NCBI GenBank assembly: GCA_944391115.1 | Contig: CALXSJ010000025.1 | Span: forward strand, 1 to 42,898 | Direction: 5' to 3' | Source of the DNA: an uncultured Victivallales bacterium | GTDB taxonomy: Bacteria; Verrucomicrobiota; Lentisphaeria; Victivallales; UBA1829 | Length of the DNA: 42,898 nucleotides | Shown here: one piece after another, positions 1 to 7,540 of the stretch | Layout of the letters: each line of letters begins with the position of its first letter | Numbering within the stretch: position 1 is the first letter of the stretch | Translations under genes and position numbers: made by a program | The notes under the pieces: generated by a model | Database searches by the model: none | What the model was told of the DNA's origin: nothing | Seen by the model: only the letters and a program-made list of their open reading frames with translations

Positions 1-71
1 GACTGAGAGTCCTGCACGAAGCAATTTTTGGCGATGCAGAGCATCGCGGTATTAACCTAAATTTTTTTGAA
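1..71. repeat. Partial copy of the hairpin repeat element, cut by the window edge
   Basis: Bases 1-71 match 41535-41605 in the same orientation at 70 of 71 positions; the one difference is T53 versus C41587. Identity stops at base 72. The copy holds the loop and right arm of one hairpin (the right arm ends in AGTCCTGC) and one complete hairpin, GCGATGC-AGA-GCATCGC. It probably continues left of the window. Nothing else was recognised between here and the end of the LysR gene at 135. Confidence 0.9.
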
Positions 72-134
72 TAAAGATGATCTGTCCCGCAAATCAAGCG
101 GCAAGAGGGCTTCCTGATTGACAACCCGCCCGCT

Positions 135-1049
135 TTATCTGTTTTCCTCCGGCTTCTCTTCAGAGAAACGTTCCAGAATCCGTTCCCGGAAGATTTCCGC
201 CGCCTTGGAAAAGACCTGATACTTTTTCCAGACAATGTTCAAGCCGGACTCCAGTCGCGGCTTCAGCGGACGGAAGCAGAGTGCGCGGTTTCCGAGTGCA
301 TCAATCAGACCGTCAAGTCCGAGAGCATAACCGATTCCCGATTCCACCAGCAAGGCCGCATTGTAAATCAGATTGTAGGTGGCGACAATATTGAGTTTTT
401 CAAAACTTTTCCCGAACCACTCGGCATAAGCGTTTTTTACGGCGCTCTGACGGATGCTGATCCGTGAGCAGATCAAGGGCAGTTTCAGAAGTTCCTGAAG
501 CGTGACAGCGTCCTGTTCCGCCAGGGGACAGTCTTTCCGCATGATGACTCCCCAGACATCATGAACAGGCAATGCGACGGAATCATACTTGGAAATGTCC
601 ACCGGCTGGATCAGAATTCCAAAATCAAGAAGTCCCTTGTCGAGCCGTTCCATGACGTCTTCTGCGTTGCCGCTGTAAAGGCTGCAGCGGATGTCGGGGT
701 AATCCTCCCGCAGTTCTCCAATCGTTTCGGCAATCAGACGCATGGCTTTGGATTCCCCTCCGCCGATATGGACACTGCCGCCGATGTTTTCCCCCATGGC
801 GTTGAAATCGCTCTCGGTCCGGTTGACGATCTCCAGAATTTCCTCCGCGCGTTTCCGCAGGAAATGGCCTTCCGGAGTCAGCGTGATGGTGCGGTTGCTG
901 CGCAGAAAAAGCTGCTGGCCGAGTTCCTCTTCCAGATCCTGAAGCTGACGCGACAATGTCGGCTGCGTCACGTGCAGGAATTTTGCCGCTCCGACGATCG
1001 TTCTCTCGCGCGCAACCGCGAGAAAATAACGCAGCACTCTGATTTCCAA
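135..1049 (-). CDS. LysR-family transcriptional regulator
   Basis: A 304-residue LysR-type regulator of normal family length. The N-terminus has the winged helix-turn-helix pattern (residues about 4-62), with VTQPTLSRQLQDLEEELG as the recognition region and LTPEG closing the wing. The rest, from about residue 90, fits the periplasmic-binding-protein-like effector domain. I chose a TTG start at 1049 because a perfect AAGGAGGT lies 5 nt upstream and the protein then begins EIRVLRYFLAVA, the usual LysR start; an ATG further upstream at 1079 would add ten atypical residues. The gene diverges from the redox cluster starting at 1261, and a 9-bp inverted repeat lies between them, so it probably controls both itself and the cluster. 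The inducer cannot be read from the sequence. Confidence 0.93.
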   Translation of the reverse strand: MEIRVLRYFLAVARERTIVGAAKFLHVTQPTLSRQLQDLEEELGQQLFLRSNRTITLTPEGHFLRKRAEEILEIVNRTESDFNAMGENIGGSVHIGGGESKAMRLIAETIGELREDYPDIRCSLYSGNAEDVMERLDKGLLDFGILIQPVDISKYDSVALPVHDVWGVIMRKDCPLAEQDAVTLQELLKLPLICSRISIRQSAVKNAYAEWFGKSFEKLNIVATYNLIYNAALLVESGIGYALGLDGLIDALGNRALCFRPLKPRLESGLNIVWKKYQVFSKAAEIFRERILERFSEEKPEENR

Positions 1050-1054
1050 GATGC

Positions 1055-1062
1055 ACCTCCTT
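1055..1062 (-). promoter_or_regulatory. Ribosome binding site that sets the TTG start of the LysR gene
   Basis: On the minus strand AAGGAGGT is followed after 5 nt (GCATC) by TTG at 1049. No such site precedes the ATG at 1079. This is the reason for calling the shorter protein. Confidence 0.8.
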
Positions 1063-1077
1063 GTGTTGTTCTTCTCC

Positions 1078-1106
1078 AAAATAGCATGTCAATCCATGCC
1101 TTTCAA
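1078..1106 (-). promoter_or_regulatory. Candidate leftward promoter of the LysR gene
   Basis: On the minus strand there is a -35-like TTGAAA (1106-1101), a 17-nt spacer and a -10-like TATTTT (1083-1078). It overlaps the inverted repeat at 1085-1117, which would allow autorepression of the regulator, a common arrangement for LysR genes. The hexamers are read by eye. Confidence 0.5.
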
Positions 1107-1117
1107 GCATTGACATG
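1085..1117. promoter_or_regulatory. Perfect inverted repeat, probable LysR operator
   Basis: CATGTCAAT (1085-1093) and ATTGACATG (1109-1117) are perfect inverted copies separated by 15 bp. The site is in the divergent intergenic region, overlaps the candidate LysR promoter and lies just upstream of the candidate -35 box of the rightward promoter. That is where a LysR regulator that represses itself and activates the cluster would bind. Confidence 0.6.
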
Positions 1118-1133
1118 TATAATAAATAAGTAT

Positions 1134-1161
1134 TTGTTATTGATTAAAATCCAGATATAAT
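1134..1161 (+). promoter_or_regulatory. Candidate rightward promoter of the redox cluster
   Basis: TTGTTA (1134-1139), a 16-nt spacer and a perfect TATAAT (1156-1161). The -35 box is weak, as expected for an activated promoter. The transcript would have a leader of about 90 nt before the ATG at 1261, in which I see no riboswitch-like structure. Confidence 0.5.
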
Positions 1162-1260
1162 AAATAACAGAAATCCCAAATGGAGGATTGGGAAAAGCGG
1201 GAATATGGCTTTCATGCAGGAAATTCAAACAGGAAACCAATAAAAAAAGCGAGGTGAAGG

Positions 1261-2304
1261 ATGCGGTTGCTTTTATTCGGAATGATGTTTTCTCTCTTCA
1301 GTTTTTTCAACCAGATGGAGGCGAAGGAAAATATGACACCATTGAGCAGCAAGGAACAGAAAATCGTTGAAATCTCAATGCACACGGCGCGCGGAAAAAT
1401 GCCGGAACTCAAGCAGGCTTTGACTGCCGGACTGGAAGCCGGTCTGACCGTGAACGAGATAAAAGAAGTGCTCGTTCAGCTTTATGCTTATTGCGGATTC
1501 CCGCGCAGCCTGAACGCGCTCGGCAATTTCATGTCGCTGCTGAATGAACGTGACGCCCGGGGAATCAGGGATGCTGCGGGAAAGCTTCCGGGACCGCGTC
1601 CGGCCGGGAAAAGCATGGATTTCGGAACCGCAAACCAGACGAAACTCTGCGGCGCACCGGTCAGAGGAGCGCTGTTTGATTTCGCACCGGCGATCGACGA
1701 GTATTTGAAGGCGCATCTTTTCGGCGACATCTTCAGCCGGGACAATCTCGACTGGCGGACGCGGGAACTTGCCACCATCGCCGCGCTCGCCGCAATGGAG
1801 GGAGTCGAAAGCCAGCTTGCCAGTCATATTGCCATCGGCAAACGGAACGGCGTGACCGATGCGCAGGTTGCATGGATCCTGAAGCATGTGAAAAGCAACG
1901 CATTGAGCCATTTCCCGCGCGGCGGAGAGAACAGGGCTTATGCAAAATATTTCAGCGGCAAATCCTACCTTGCTCCGCTGACGAAAGAAAAACGCCTCAA
2001 TGTTCCGGTGTCCAACGTCACCTTCGAGCCCGCCTGCCGGAACAACTGGCACAGACACACCGGCGGACAGCTGCTGATCGCGGTCGGCGGCGTCGGTTTC
2101 TATCAGGAACGCGGGAAAGAGGCGCGGAAACTTCTGCCCGGCGATGTGGTGGAGATCCCGCCGGATGTCGATCACTGGCACGGCGCGGCCCCCGACCGGT
2201 GGTTCTCGCACCTCGCGATCGAATGCAATCCGGGAATCAACAGGAACACCTGGCTCGAACCGGTCTCCGATGCGGATTACAGTAAAGCGACCGCCGGAAA
2301 ATGA
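1261..2304 (+). CDS. Secreted protein with two carboxymuconolactone-decarboxylase-like domains and a cupin
   Basis: A 347-residue protein. Residues 1-21 look like a signal peptide ending in MEA, so it is probably exported. Residues about 30-95 and 145-212 are two CMD/AhpD-like helical domains; the first contains YCGFPRSLNALGNF. Neither has the C-x-x-C pair of peroxidase-type AhpD. Residues about 245-325 form a cupin: motif 1 supplies H264 and H266, with Q270 where glutamate is usual, and motif 2 has GDVVEIP followed by H305 and H307, so metal binding is plausible. The start has GAGGTG 4 nt upstream. Its stop overlaps the next start (ATGA), so the two are co-translated. It is the first gene of the LysR-controlled cluster. 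Such CMD-cupin proteins are common near oxidoreductases, but the substrate is unknown. Confidence 0.85.
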   Translation: MRLLLFGMMFSLFSFFNQMEAKENMTPLSSKEQKIVEISMHTARGKMPELKQALTAGLEAGLTVNEIKEVLVQLYAYCGFPRSLNALGNFMSLLNERDARGIRDAAGKLPGPRPAGKSMDFGTANQTKLCGAPVRGALFDFAPAIDEYLKAHLFGDIFSRDNLDWRTRELATIAALAAMEGVESQLASHIAIGKRNGVTDAQVAWILKHVKSNALSHFPRGGENRAYAKYFSGKSYLAPLTKEKRLNVPVSNVTFEPACRNNWHRHTGGQLLIAVGGVGFYQERGKEARKLLPGDVVEIPPDVDHWHGAAPDRWFSHLAIECNPGINRNTWLEPVSDADYSKATAGK

Positions 2305-2570
2305 AAACGACGAAGGATTCGGAACGCATGGAACGGGAGAAGAATTTTTCTCTGATCCGCAATCTCAAAGATGCGGGATGCGGAGCTTCTCTGAGAGCAG
2401 AAATCATTGCGCTGCATGAAAGCGGCAACATCCGGGAAGAGCTGCGTCTGCTGGCGCATCTGCGCTCCGCTCTGCTGGAGAAACTTCATGCGGAGCAGAA
2501 GAAAATCGATTGTCTGGATTATCTCATATTCCATATGAAACAGGAAAATACATTCACTGCCGGGAGGTAA
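2301..2570 (+). CDS. Small coiled-coil protein resembling a MerR C-terminal helix without the DNA-binding domain
   Basis: An 89-residue, highly charged, mostly helical protein. Residues about 35-80 (REELRLLAHLRSALLEKLHA and on to the end of the helix) resemble the long antiparallel dimerisation helix of MerR regulators, which often ends in a YLI motif as here (LDYLIF). No winged helix-turn-helix precedes it, so it cannot bind DNA as MerR does. The ATGA overlap with the CMD-cupin gene and a 3-nt gap to the flavodoxin gene show it is a real member of the operon. It could be a headless MerR derivative or a partner or sensor protein; the role is unknown. Confidence 0.65.
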   Translation: MKTTKDSERMEREKNFSLIRNLKDAGCGASLRAEIIALHESGNIREELRLLAHLRSALLEKLHAEQKKIDCLDYLIFHMKQENTFTAGR

Positions 2571-2573
2571 ATC

Positions 2574-3158
2574 ATGAAAAAGAAAACAATGGCAATGATG
2601 ATGGCGGCCTCGTTCCTTGGAGCCGGAGGCTGTTCGGCGGAAAACATGACAACGCAAAAAGTGTCCGCGGAACCGGACAAAATTCTGATTGCCTATTATT
2701 CCTGGAGCGGCAACACCCGCTTTGCGGCGGAGCAGATTCAGAAGCTGACCGGGGGAAGGCTCTTTGAAATCAAACCGGTCAAGGCATATCCGTCCGATTA
2801 CAGCGCGTGCGTCGATCAGGCGAAACAGGAGTGCCGCCAGGAATTCAAGCCTGAACTCGCCGTAAAAGCGGAGGAGTTTGCAAAATACGATGTCATTTTC
2901 GTCGGCACGCCGAACTGGTGGAGCACGATGGCTCCCCCGGTGCGCAGCTTTCTCTCCGCCTATGACTTCAGCGGCAAAACAGTGATTCCTTTCGTCACTC
3001 ACGGCGGAGGGGGAATGGCTGATTGCGAACGCGATATGCGCAAGGCCTGTCCGAAAGCGGCGTTCGGCAAGGGAGGCGCGTTTTCCGGCGGAAGCATCCG
3101 GAATGCGGCAGACGCTCTGGAGAAATGGGTCAACGAGGTCGTAACCATCCGGAAATAA
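2574..3158 (+). CDS. Flavodoxin with lipoprotein-like leader
   Basis: A 194-residue flavodoxin-fold protein. After a short hydrophobic leader ending in GAGGC (Cys20, a possible lipobox, though not a perfect one), the flavodoxin starts at about residue 36 with ILIAYYSWSGNTR. S43-x-S-G-N-T-R49 is the phosphate-binding loop for FMN. VGTPNWWSTMAPPVRSFL and the late THGGGG segment are typical of the flavodoxin_4-type family. GGAGGT precedes the ATG by 6 nt. It probably carries electrons between cluster oxidoreductases; the leader places it outside the cytoplasm or on a membrane, which is unusual for flavodoxins but fits the many exported neighbours. Confidence 0.88.
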   Translation: MKKKTMAMMMAASFLGAGGCSAENMTTQKVSAEPDKILIAYYSWSGNTRFAAEQIQKLTGGRLFEIKPVKAYPSDYSACVDQAKQECRQEFKPELAVKAEEFAKYDVIFVGTPNWWSTMAPPVRSFLSAYDFSGKTVIPFVTHGGGGMADCERDMRKACPKAAFGKGGAFSGGSIRNAADALEKWVNEVVTIRK

Positions 3159-3169
3159 AGGAGCTCCTC

Positions 3170-4471
3170 ATGAGAACCTCTGAGAAAATTTCTTTGTTCC
3201 TGCTGACGGTGCTTGGTGCGCTTTTCCTTGCGGCTGAGGAATTTTCCAAGGAATCTATGGACTTTCTTTCCGCACGTCCGGCCGGGGCGCAGGAAGAGAC
3301 CGCGCAGGCGGTTCGTGATGCTCTCAACACCAACTTTGAGGCCCTGAAGAAAGTTCGTGCAGGCATGCTTCAGGATGCGGAACCGCCCGCCGGAGTCCGG
3401 GTGGAAAACACCCGGGTCGGGGATCGGAGAATCCGCTTCTATTATCCCGGGGGCGAACCGGGGAAGACGATCGTGCTGTATCTGCACGGCGGCGGGTGGA
3501 CGCTCGGAGGATTGGAGGGAAGCGCCCGTTTCTGCGGCGATCTGGCGAAGCTTTCCGGGCTGGACGTGGCGACGCTCGACTACCGCCTGGCTCCGGAGCA
3601 CCGTGCGCCGGCGGCGCTGGAGGACGTGCTTGCGGCAATCCGAATGCTCCGGGAACGCGGATACCGGCGGATTTATCTTGCCGGCGACAGTGCGGGCGGC
3701 AATCTCGCCGCCTCCGCCGCATGGAAGGAACGTTCCGCCATTGCGGGCGTGATCCTTTATTATCCGGTCGTGCTTGCGAAGAACGACCGTTCGGACTCGT
3801 GGAGAAAATACGGAACCGGGTTCGGGCTGGACGGAATTCTGATGGAGGCGTTCAACGAATCGTATGCGCCGGGTGCTCTTGCGGATGATCCGGTGGTCTC
3901 TCCCCTGCTGGCAGAAGAGTTCGCACTTTACCCCGAAACGCTGATCGTCGCGGCGGAGTGCGATGTTCTGCACGATCAGGGCAAGGCGTTTGCGGAACTT
4001 CTGAAAAAGAACGGCGTTCCGGCGACGCATCGGACGGTTCCCGGAACGATTCACGCGTTCATGACCTATCCGGGGATGGAAAACGCGTATCAGGAAGGCG
4101 TGCGTCTCGCGACGGAGTTTCTGGAAAGAAAGGAGGATCGGATGAAAAACATGATTACGCCGGAAAGCATCGTGCGGATCTCTCGGATCGAAGTCGATCC
4201 CGCACATCTCCCGGAATATCTTGCTCTGGTGACCGAATGCGGGCGCGAATCCATGGCGAAAGAGCCGGGCGTCTATATGATGTATTCGATGCAGGAGAAG
4301 GTGCATCCGGAACGGATCACGATTCTGGAGATCTACGCGGACCGCACCGCCTACGAACATCATATTCAAACGACGCATTTTCAGAAATATAAAAAGCAGA
4401 CGCTGAAAATGGTCAAACAGCTGGATTTGCTCGATCAGAATCCGCTCGTTCCGGAAATGAGGATGAAATAA
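3170..4471 (+). CDS. Alpha/beta hydrolase fused to an antibiotic-biosynthesis-monooxygenase (ABM) domain
   Basis: A 433-residue protein. Residues 1-22 look like a signal peptide. Residues about 85-320 are a hormone-sensitive-lipase-type alpha/beta hydrolase: the HGGG oxyanion motif at 106-109, GDSAGG at 172-177 with nucleophile S174, D265 in ECDVLHDQG, and H295. Residues about 335-425 are an ABM dimeric alpha/beta-barrel domain. The ATG at 3170 has AAAGGAG about 6 nt upstream; a longer frame begins inside the flavodoxin gene and was rejected. Oddly, a strong AAAGGAGG lies just before an internal in-frame ATG at 4142, exactly at the domain boundary. The two halves therefore look like formerly separate genes, or the ABM domain is also made alone. 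The predicted activity is ester hydrolysis of an unknown compound. Confidence 0.87.
   Translation: MRTSEKISLFLLTVLGALFLAAEEFSKESMDFLSARPAGAQEETAQAVRDALNTNFEALKKVRAGMLQDAEPPAGVRVENTRVGDRRIRFYYPGGEPGKTIVLYLHGGGWTLGGLEGSARFCGDLAKLSGLDVATLDYRLAPEHRAPAALEDVLAAIRMLRERGYRRIYLAGDSAGGNLAASAAWKERSAIAGVILYYPVVLAKNDRSDSWRKYGTGFGLDGILMEAFNESYAPGALADDPVVSPLLAEEFALYPETLIVAAECDVLHDQGKAFAELLKKNGVPATHRTVPGTIHAFMTYPGMENAYQEGVRLATEFLERKEDRMKNMITPESIVRISRIEVDPAHLPEYLALVTECGRESMAKEPGVYMMYSMQEKVHPERITILEIYADRTAYEHHIQTTHFQKYKKQTLKMVKQLDLLDQNPLVPEMRMK
4129..4136 (+). promoter_or_regulatory. Internal Shine-Dalgarno site at the hydrolase/ABM junction
   Basis: AAAGGAGG is followed after 5 nt by ATG at 4142, in frame with the upstream hydrolase. 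Translation from here gives a stand-alone ABM protein of about 109 residues starting MKNMITPESIV, a normal length for that family. Confidence 0.6.
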
Positions 4472-4475
4472 CACT

Positions 4476-5120
4476 ATGGACAGACGAGAATTCCTGAAAA
4501 CATCATTGACGGCAACGGCGGTTCTCGCCGGAAGCGCCATTCTCGGCGGAACTCTGCTACATGCCGCGGGAAATCCGAAAGGAGGAAAAATGAAAATACT
4601 GGTGATTACGGGAAGTCCCCGGAAAAACGGAAACTCCAGCACGCTTGCGGAACACTTCATCCGCGGCGCGAAGGAGGCAGGGCACGAAATCGTTCGTTTC
4701 GATGCCGCGTTCAAGAAGGTTCATCCCTGCATCGCCTGCAACAAATGCGGCATGAACGGGGAATGTGTGTTCAAAGATGATTTTGAATTTGTCCGAAAAC
4801 ATATCGCTGACGCGGGAATGGTGGTGTTCGCCACCCCGATGTACTATTTCGGCATTTCCGCGCAGATCAAGGCGGTGATCGACCGATTCTATGCAATCAA
4901 CGGTTTGATCCACGTGCCGAAAAAAGCAGCCCTGCTGATGACCTACGCCGACAACAGCAGACGAAAGGAAAAAGCGATCACAGATCATTACGAGGTTCTG
5001 CTGGATTATCTTGGCTGGAGCGATGCCGGGCGGGTCATTGCGCCGGGAGTCTGGCCGGTCGGCGCGGTCAATCGCACCAAATATCCGGAACAGGCGTATC
5101 GGCTGGGAAAGAGTCTGTAA
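4476..5120 (+). CDS. Tat-leader NAD(P)H-dependent FMN reductase / iron-sulfur flavoprotein
   Basis: A 214-residue protein. It opens with a twin-arginine motif, RREFLK, and a hydrophobic stretch ending near residue 31. From residue 39 (MKILVITGSPRKNGNSS) it is a flavodoxin-like NADPH-dependent FMN reductase. Cysteines 85, 88, 91 and 97 (CIACNKC and a sixth-position C) form the compact C-x2-C-x2-C-x5-C pattern of iron-sulfur flavoproteins, so a 4Fe-4S cluster beside FMN is likely. TPMYYFG is the typical later motif. A strong internal AAAGGAGG precedes M39, where cytosolic family members begin, so both exported and cytosolic forms may be made. It sits 4 nt after the hydrolase gene and 2 nt before the next gene. 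Confidence 0.85.
   Translation: MDRREFLKTSLTATAVLAGSAILGGTLLHAAGNPKGGKMKILVITGSPRKNGNSSTLAEHFIRGAKEAGHEIVRFDAAFKKVHPCIACNKCGMNGECVFKDDFEFVRKHIADAGMVVFATPMYYFGISAQIKAVIDRFYAINGLIHVPKKAALLMTYADNSRRKEKAITDHYEVLLDYLGWSDAGRVIAPGVWPVGAVNRTKYPEQAYRLGKSL
4578..4585 (+). promoter_or_regulatory. Internal Shine-Dalgarno site giving a leaderless flavoprotein
   Basis: AAAGGAGG is followed after 4 nt by the in-frame ATG at 4590, which is the normal start of cytosolic members of this flavoprotein family. It is stronger than the site upstream of the Tat-leader start at 4476. Confidence 0.6.
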
Positions 5121-5122
5121 AC

Positions 5123-6124
5123 ATGGACAGGCGGGATTTCATCAAGACACTCGGCATCGCGGGGGGCGCAATGCTGATCGGTGGACCGGGAAGCGTTCCC
5201 GTCCTGAACGGCGCGGGATTTTCGCGTGACGAAACATCATCCGACCCCCTGCTTGCCGGAGTATGCGATATTCACATTCACTGCCTGCCTGATACGCGGG
5301 CGCGCTGCATCGACGAGCTTGCGCTTGCAAAACAGGCGAAGCAGACCGGCTACCGGGCGCTTATGTACAAGTCGAATGACTGGAGCTGCCACGACCGCGC
5401 CTACCTGATCCGCCAGATGCTGCCGGATTTCGAGGTGTTCGGAAGTCTCTGCATGAACCGCGTCCACGGAGACAAGGTGAATGTCTATGCGGCGGAGCAG
5501 GCGGTCAAAACCTCCGGCTCCCTCTGCCGCTGCATCTGGATGCCGACTCTCTCGGCCGTCTGGCAGCATCAATGCAATAGACTCCCCGGCCCGGGCATTC
5601 CGGTGCTCGATTCGCAGGGCAAGGTTCTTCCGGAGGTCATCCGGGTCATGGAAATCTGCGCCGGGGCGGACATCATTTTTGCAACAGGACACAGTTCCCC
5701 GCGCGAAAGTCTGATTCTGGCGCGGAAGGCAAAGGAGATCGGCGTAAAGAAATTTGTTGTCACTCACGTGAATTCGCTGATCTGGAAAATGACGCGCAGC
5801 CAGATTCGTCAGGCGGTCGATCTCGGCGCATTTGTGGAATACTGCTATCTGCCGCGGCTCTGGGGGCCGGGAACTGGGAATCCGCAGTTCGAGCGGCAGA
5901 CTCAGGAGGAATTTCTGAATTACGTGCGGACCGTTCCGGAGCGCAGTTTCATTTCGACCGATCTCGGGCAGCAGGGCAATCCGAATCCGGTCGACGGCAT
6001 GCGGGCGTGCGTCAGAGAACTGCATGATGCCGGGATTTCACAGAAAAATATCAACTGGATGCTGCGGGAGAATCCGGCATATCTGATCGGTCTCAAGCCC
6101 AAAGGAAGGAGAAACGAAAGATGA
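5123..6124 (+). CDS. Tat-exported amidohydrolase-like protein, DUF6282 type
   Basis: A 333-residue protein with a twin-arginine leader (DRRDFIK at 2-8) followed by a Gly/Ala-rich hydrophobic stretch. The mature part starts with DIHIHCLPD (49-57), an H-x-H metal site typical of TIM-barrel amidohydrolases. ARCIDELALAKQAKQTGYRA and the following lysine-containing segment (YKSNDWS) match the DUF6282 family. Later TGHSSPRES, VTHVNS and STDLGQ supply candidate metal and catalytic residues. Function in the family is unproven; a metal-dependent hydrolase is the likely role. It starts 2 nt after the flavoprotein gene and ends with an ATGA overlap with the next gene. Confidence 0.75.
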   Translation: MDRRDFIKTLGIAGGAMLIGGPGSVPVLNGAGFSRDETSSDPLLAGVCDIHIHCLPDTRARCIDELALAKQAKQTGYRALMYKSNDWSCHDRAYLIRQMLPDFEVFGSLCMNRVHGDKVNVYAAEQAVKTSGSLCRCIWMPTLSAVWQHQCNRLPGPGIPVLDSQGKVLPEVIRVMEICAGADIIFATGHSSPRESLILARKAKEIGVKKFVVTHVNSLIWKMTRSQIRQAVDLGAFVEYCYLPRLWGPGTGNPQFERQTQEEFLNYVRTVPERSFISTDLGQQGNPNPVDGMRACVRELHDAGISQKNINWMLRENPAYLIGLKPKGRRNER

Positions 6125-7407
6125 ATCGACGCGAATTTCTCAAATCGGCGGCGCTGGTCACGGCAGCCGGGGCCGTGTTCGGGAAAGGTGCCCTGCTCAA
6201 AGGGACGGAAACGGTGAAAGCCAAGGCGGCGGGTCCGGTTTTGAATTTCAATCCACGGATGCAGTATCGCCCGATGGGACGGACCGGAGTGAACGTTTCC
6301 GCGCTCGGCTTCGGACTTCTGCGTCTTCCGATGCTCGGGGATGGGAAAACCGTGGATTTCGATCAGAGTGTTGCGATGATTCACCGTGCGATTGAGGGCG
6401 GTGTCAACTACATCGACACCGGACGGGTCTATCTCGGCGGACAGAGCGAGGCCGTCGCGGGGAAAGCGCTCAAGGGGAAGTGGCGCGACCGCGTCTACGT
6501 GACCTCCAAATCTCCGTGGTGGATCATGGAAGCTCCGGAGGACTTCGAGAAGCTTTTCGACGAGTCCCGCCGGACGATGGGGTGTGACGTAATCGACTTT
6601 TATCACATCCACATGATTATGCATCGCGCCTGGAAGGAGAAGGTGATTCCGTTCAAGCTGATCGACAAGATCATGAAACTCAAGGAGCAGGGAAAAATCC
6701 GTTTTGCGGGATTCTCGTTCCATGACCGTCTCCAGCTGTTCAAAGAGGTGGTCGAATCCGCGCCCTGGGATTTCTGCCTGATCCAGCATAATTATCTCGA
6801 TTATGAATATGAGGCGGGCTGTCTCGGACCGAAATACGCCGCAGCCAGCGGCATGGGCCTTGCGGTAATGAAACCGCTCCGCACGGGATTCCTCGCAAAT
6901 CTACCGCACTCCATGCGTACTGCGCTCCGCTCGACCGGGATCGAAAAGACCGATACGGAATGGGCGCTTGACTATCTCTGGGACATCCCGGAGGTCAGCG
7001 TCGCGGTCAGCGGAATGGGTTCGATGGCGGATGTGGAAGCGAACCTGCGCTATGCGTCGAAAGCCAAGCCCGACATGCTTGCTCCTGATGAACGCAAAGC
7101 GCTCGGCGCGGCAATTCAGGCATATCGGAGAACGCCGGAACACATCGACTGCACCGGCTGCTATCAGTGCATCCCGTGTCCGCACAATGTGGCGATCGGC
7201 TATATTTTCGCCTACGTCTACAACAATTATCTGGTGCACAGGGACAAAAGGCGGGCAATCTCTGACTATACGGTATCCATGTCGCCGATTCAGCGCGGAG
7301 CTCCGGCCTCGGCATGTGTCAACTGCGGCGCATGCCTTGCGAAATGTCCGCAGAAGCTCAACATTCCGGAACTGCTCAAACGAGTGCGGAATGATCTGGA
7401 ATCCTGA
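6121..7407 (+). CDS. Tat-exported aldo/keto reductase with C-terminal 2x[4Fe-4S] ferredoxin domain
   Basis: A 428-residue protein. NRREFLK (2-8) opens a Tat leader that ends near residue 37. From about residue 47 (MQYRPMGRTGVNVSALGFG) it is an aldo/keto reductase; the tetrad is partly visible as D99, Y104 and K130 (VTSK), with H164 in FYHIH. The C-terminus carries two cluster motifs: C344-C347-C350-C353 followed by P, and C399-C402-C405-C409 followed by P. This layout is known in AKRs of anaerobes, where electrons probably come from a ferredoxin-like chain rather than only NADPH. AAGGAG lies 9 nt before the ATG. It is the last gene before a 133-bp gap with a new promoter. Confidence 0.9.
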   Translation: MNRREFLKSAALVTAAGAVFGKGALLKGTETVKAKAAGPVLNFNPRMQYRPMGRTGVNVSALGFGLLRLPMLGDGKTVDFDQSVAMIHRAIEGGVNYIDTGRVYLGGQSEAVAGKALKGKWRDRVYVTSKSPWWIMEAPEDFEKLFDESRRTMGCDVIDFYHIHMIMHRAWKEKVIPFKLIDKIMKLKEQGKIRFAGFSFHDRLQLFKEVVESAPWDFCLIQHNYLDYEYEAGCLGPKYAAASGMGLAVMKPLRTGFLANLPHSMRTALRSTGIEKTDTEWALDYLWDIPEVSVAVSGMGSMADVEANLRYASKAKPDMLAPDERKALGAAIQAYRRTPEHIDCTGCYQCIPCPHNVAIGYIFAYVYNNYLVHRDKRRAISDYTVSMSPIQRGAPASACVNCGACLAKCPQKLNIPELLKRVRNDLES

Positions 7408-7476
7408 TTCTGAAAACGTAAGGGAAACGCATTTTTATTTTACAGACAGGAAGAATACAAAAAAATAAAATTTTAT

Positions 7477-7505
7477 TTGACTTCCAGCGACGGAACGTTT
7501 ATCGT
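7477..7505 (+). promoter_or_regulatory. Candidate promoter for the second half of the redox cluster
   Basis: TTGACT (7477-7482), a 17-nt spacer and TATCGT (7500-7505), within an AT-rich gap between the first aldo/keto reductase gene and the ferredoxin gene. It is the best sigma70-like site in the cluster by eye. It would allow the downstream genes to be expressed apart from the LysR promoter. Confidence 0.55.
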
Positions 7506-7540
7506 AGAGCAGAAACGATTGCAGCATAGGAATTTGGGAG

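Noticed and set aside
2999-4714. Minus-strand frame of 571 codons opposite the hydrolase and flavoprotein genes
   Set aside because: Antisense shadow of genes with intact catalytic motifs; no ribosome binding site and an Arg/His-rich composition typical of shadows.
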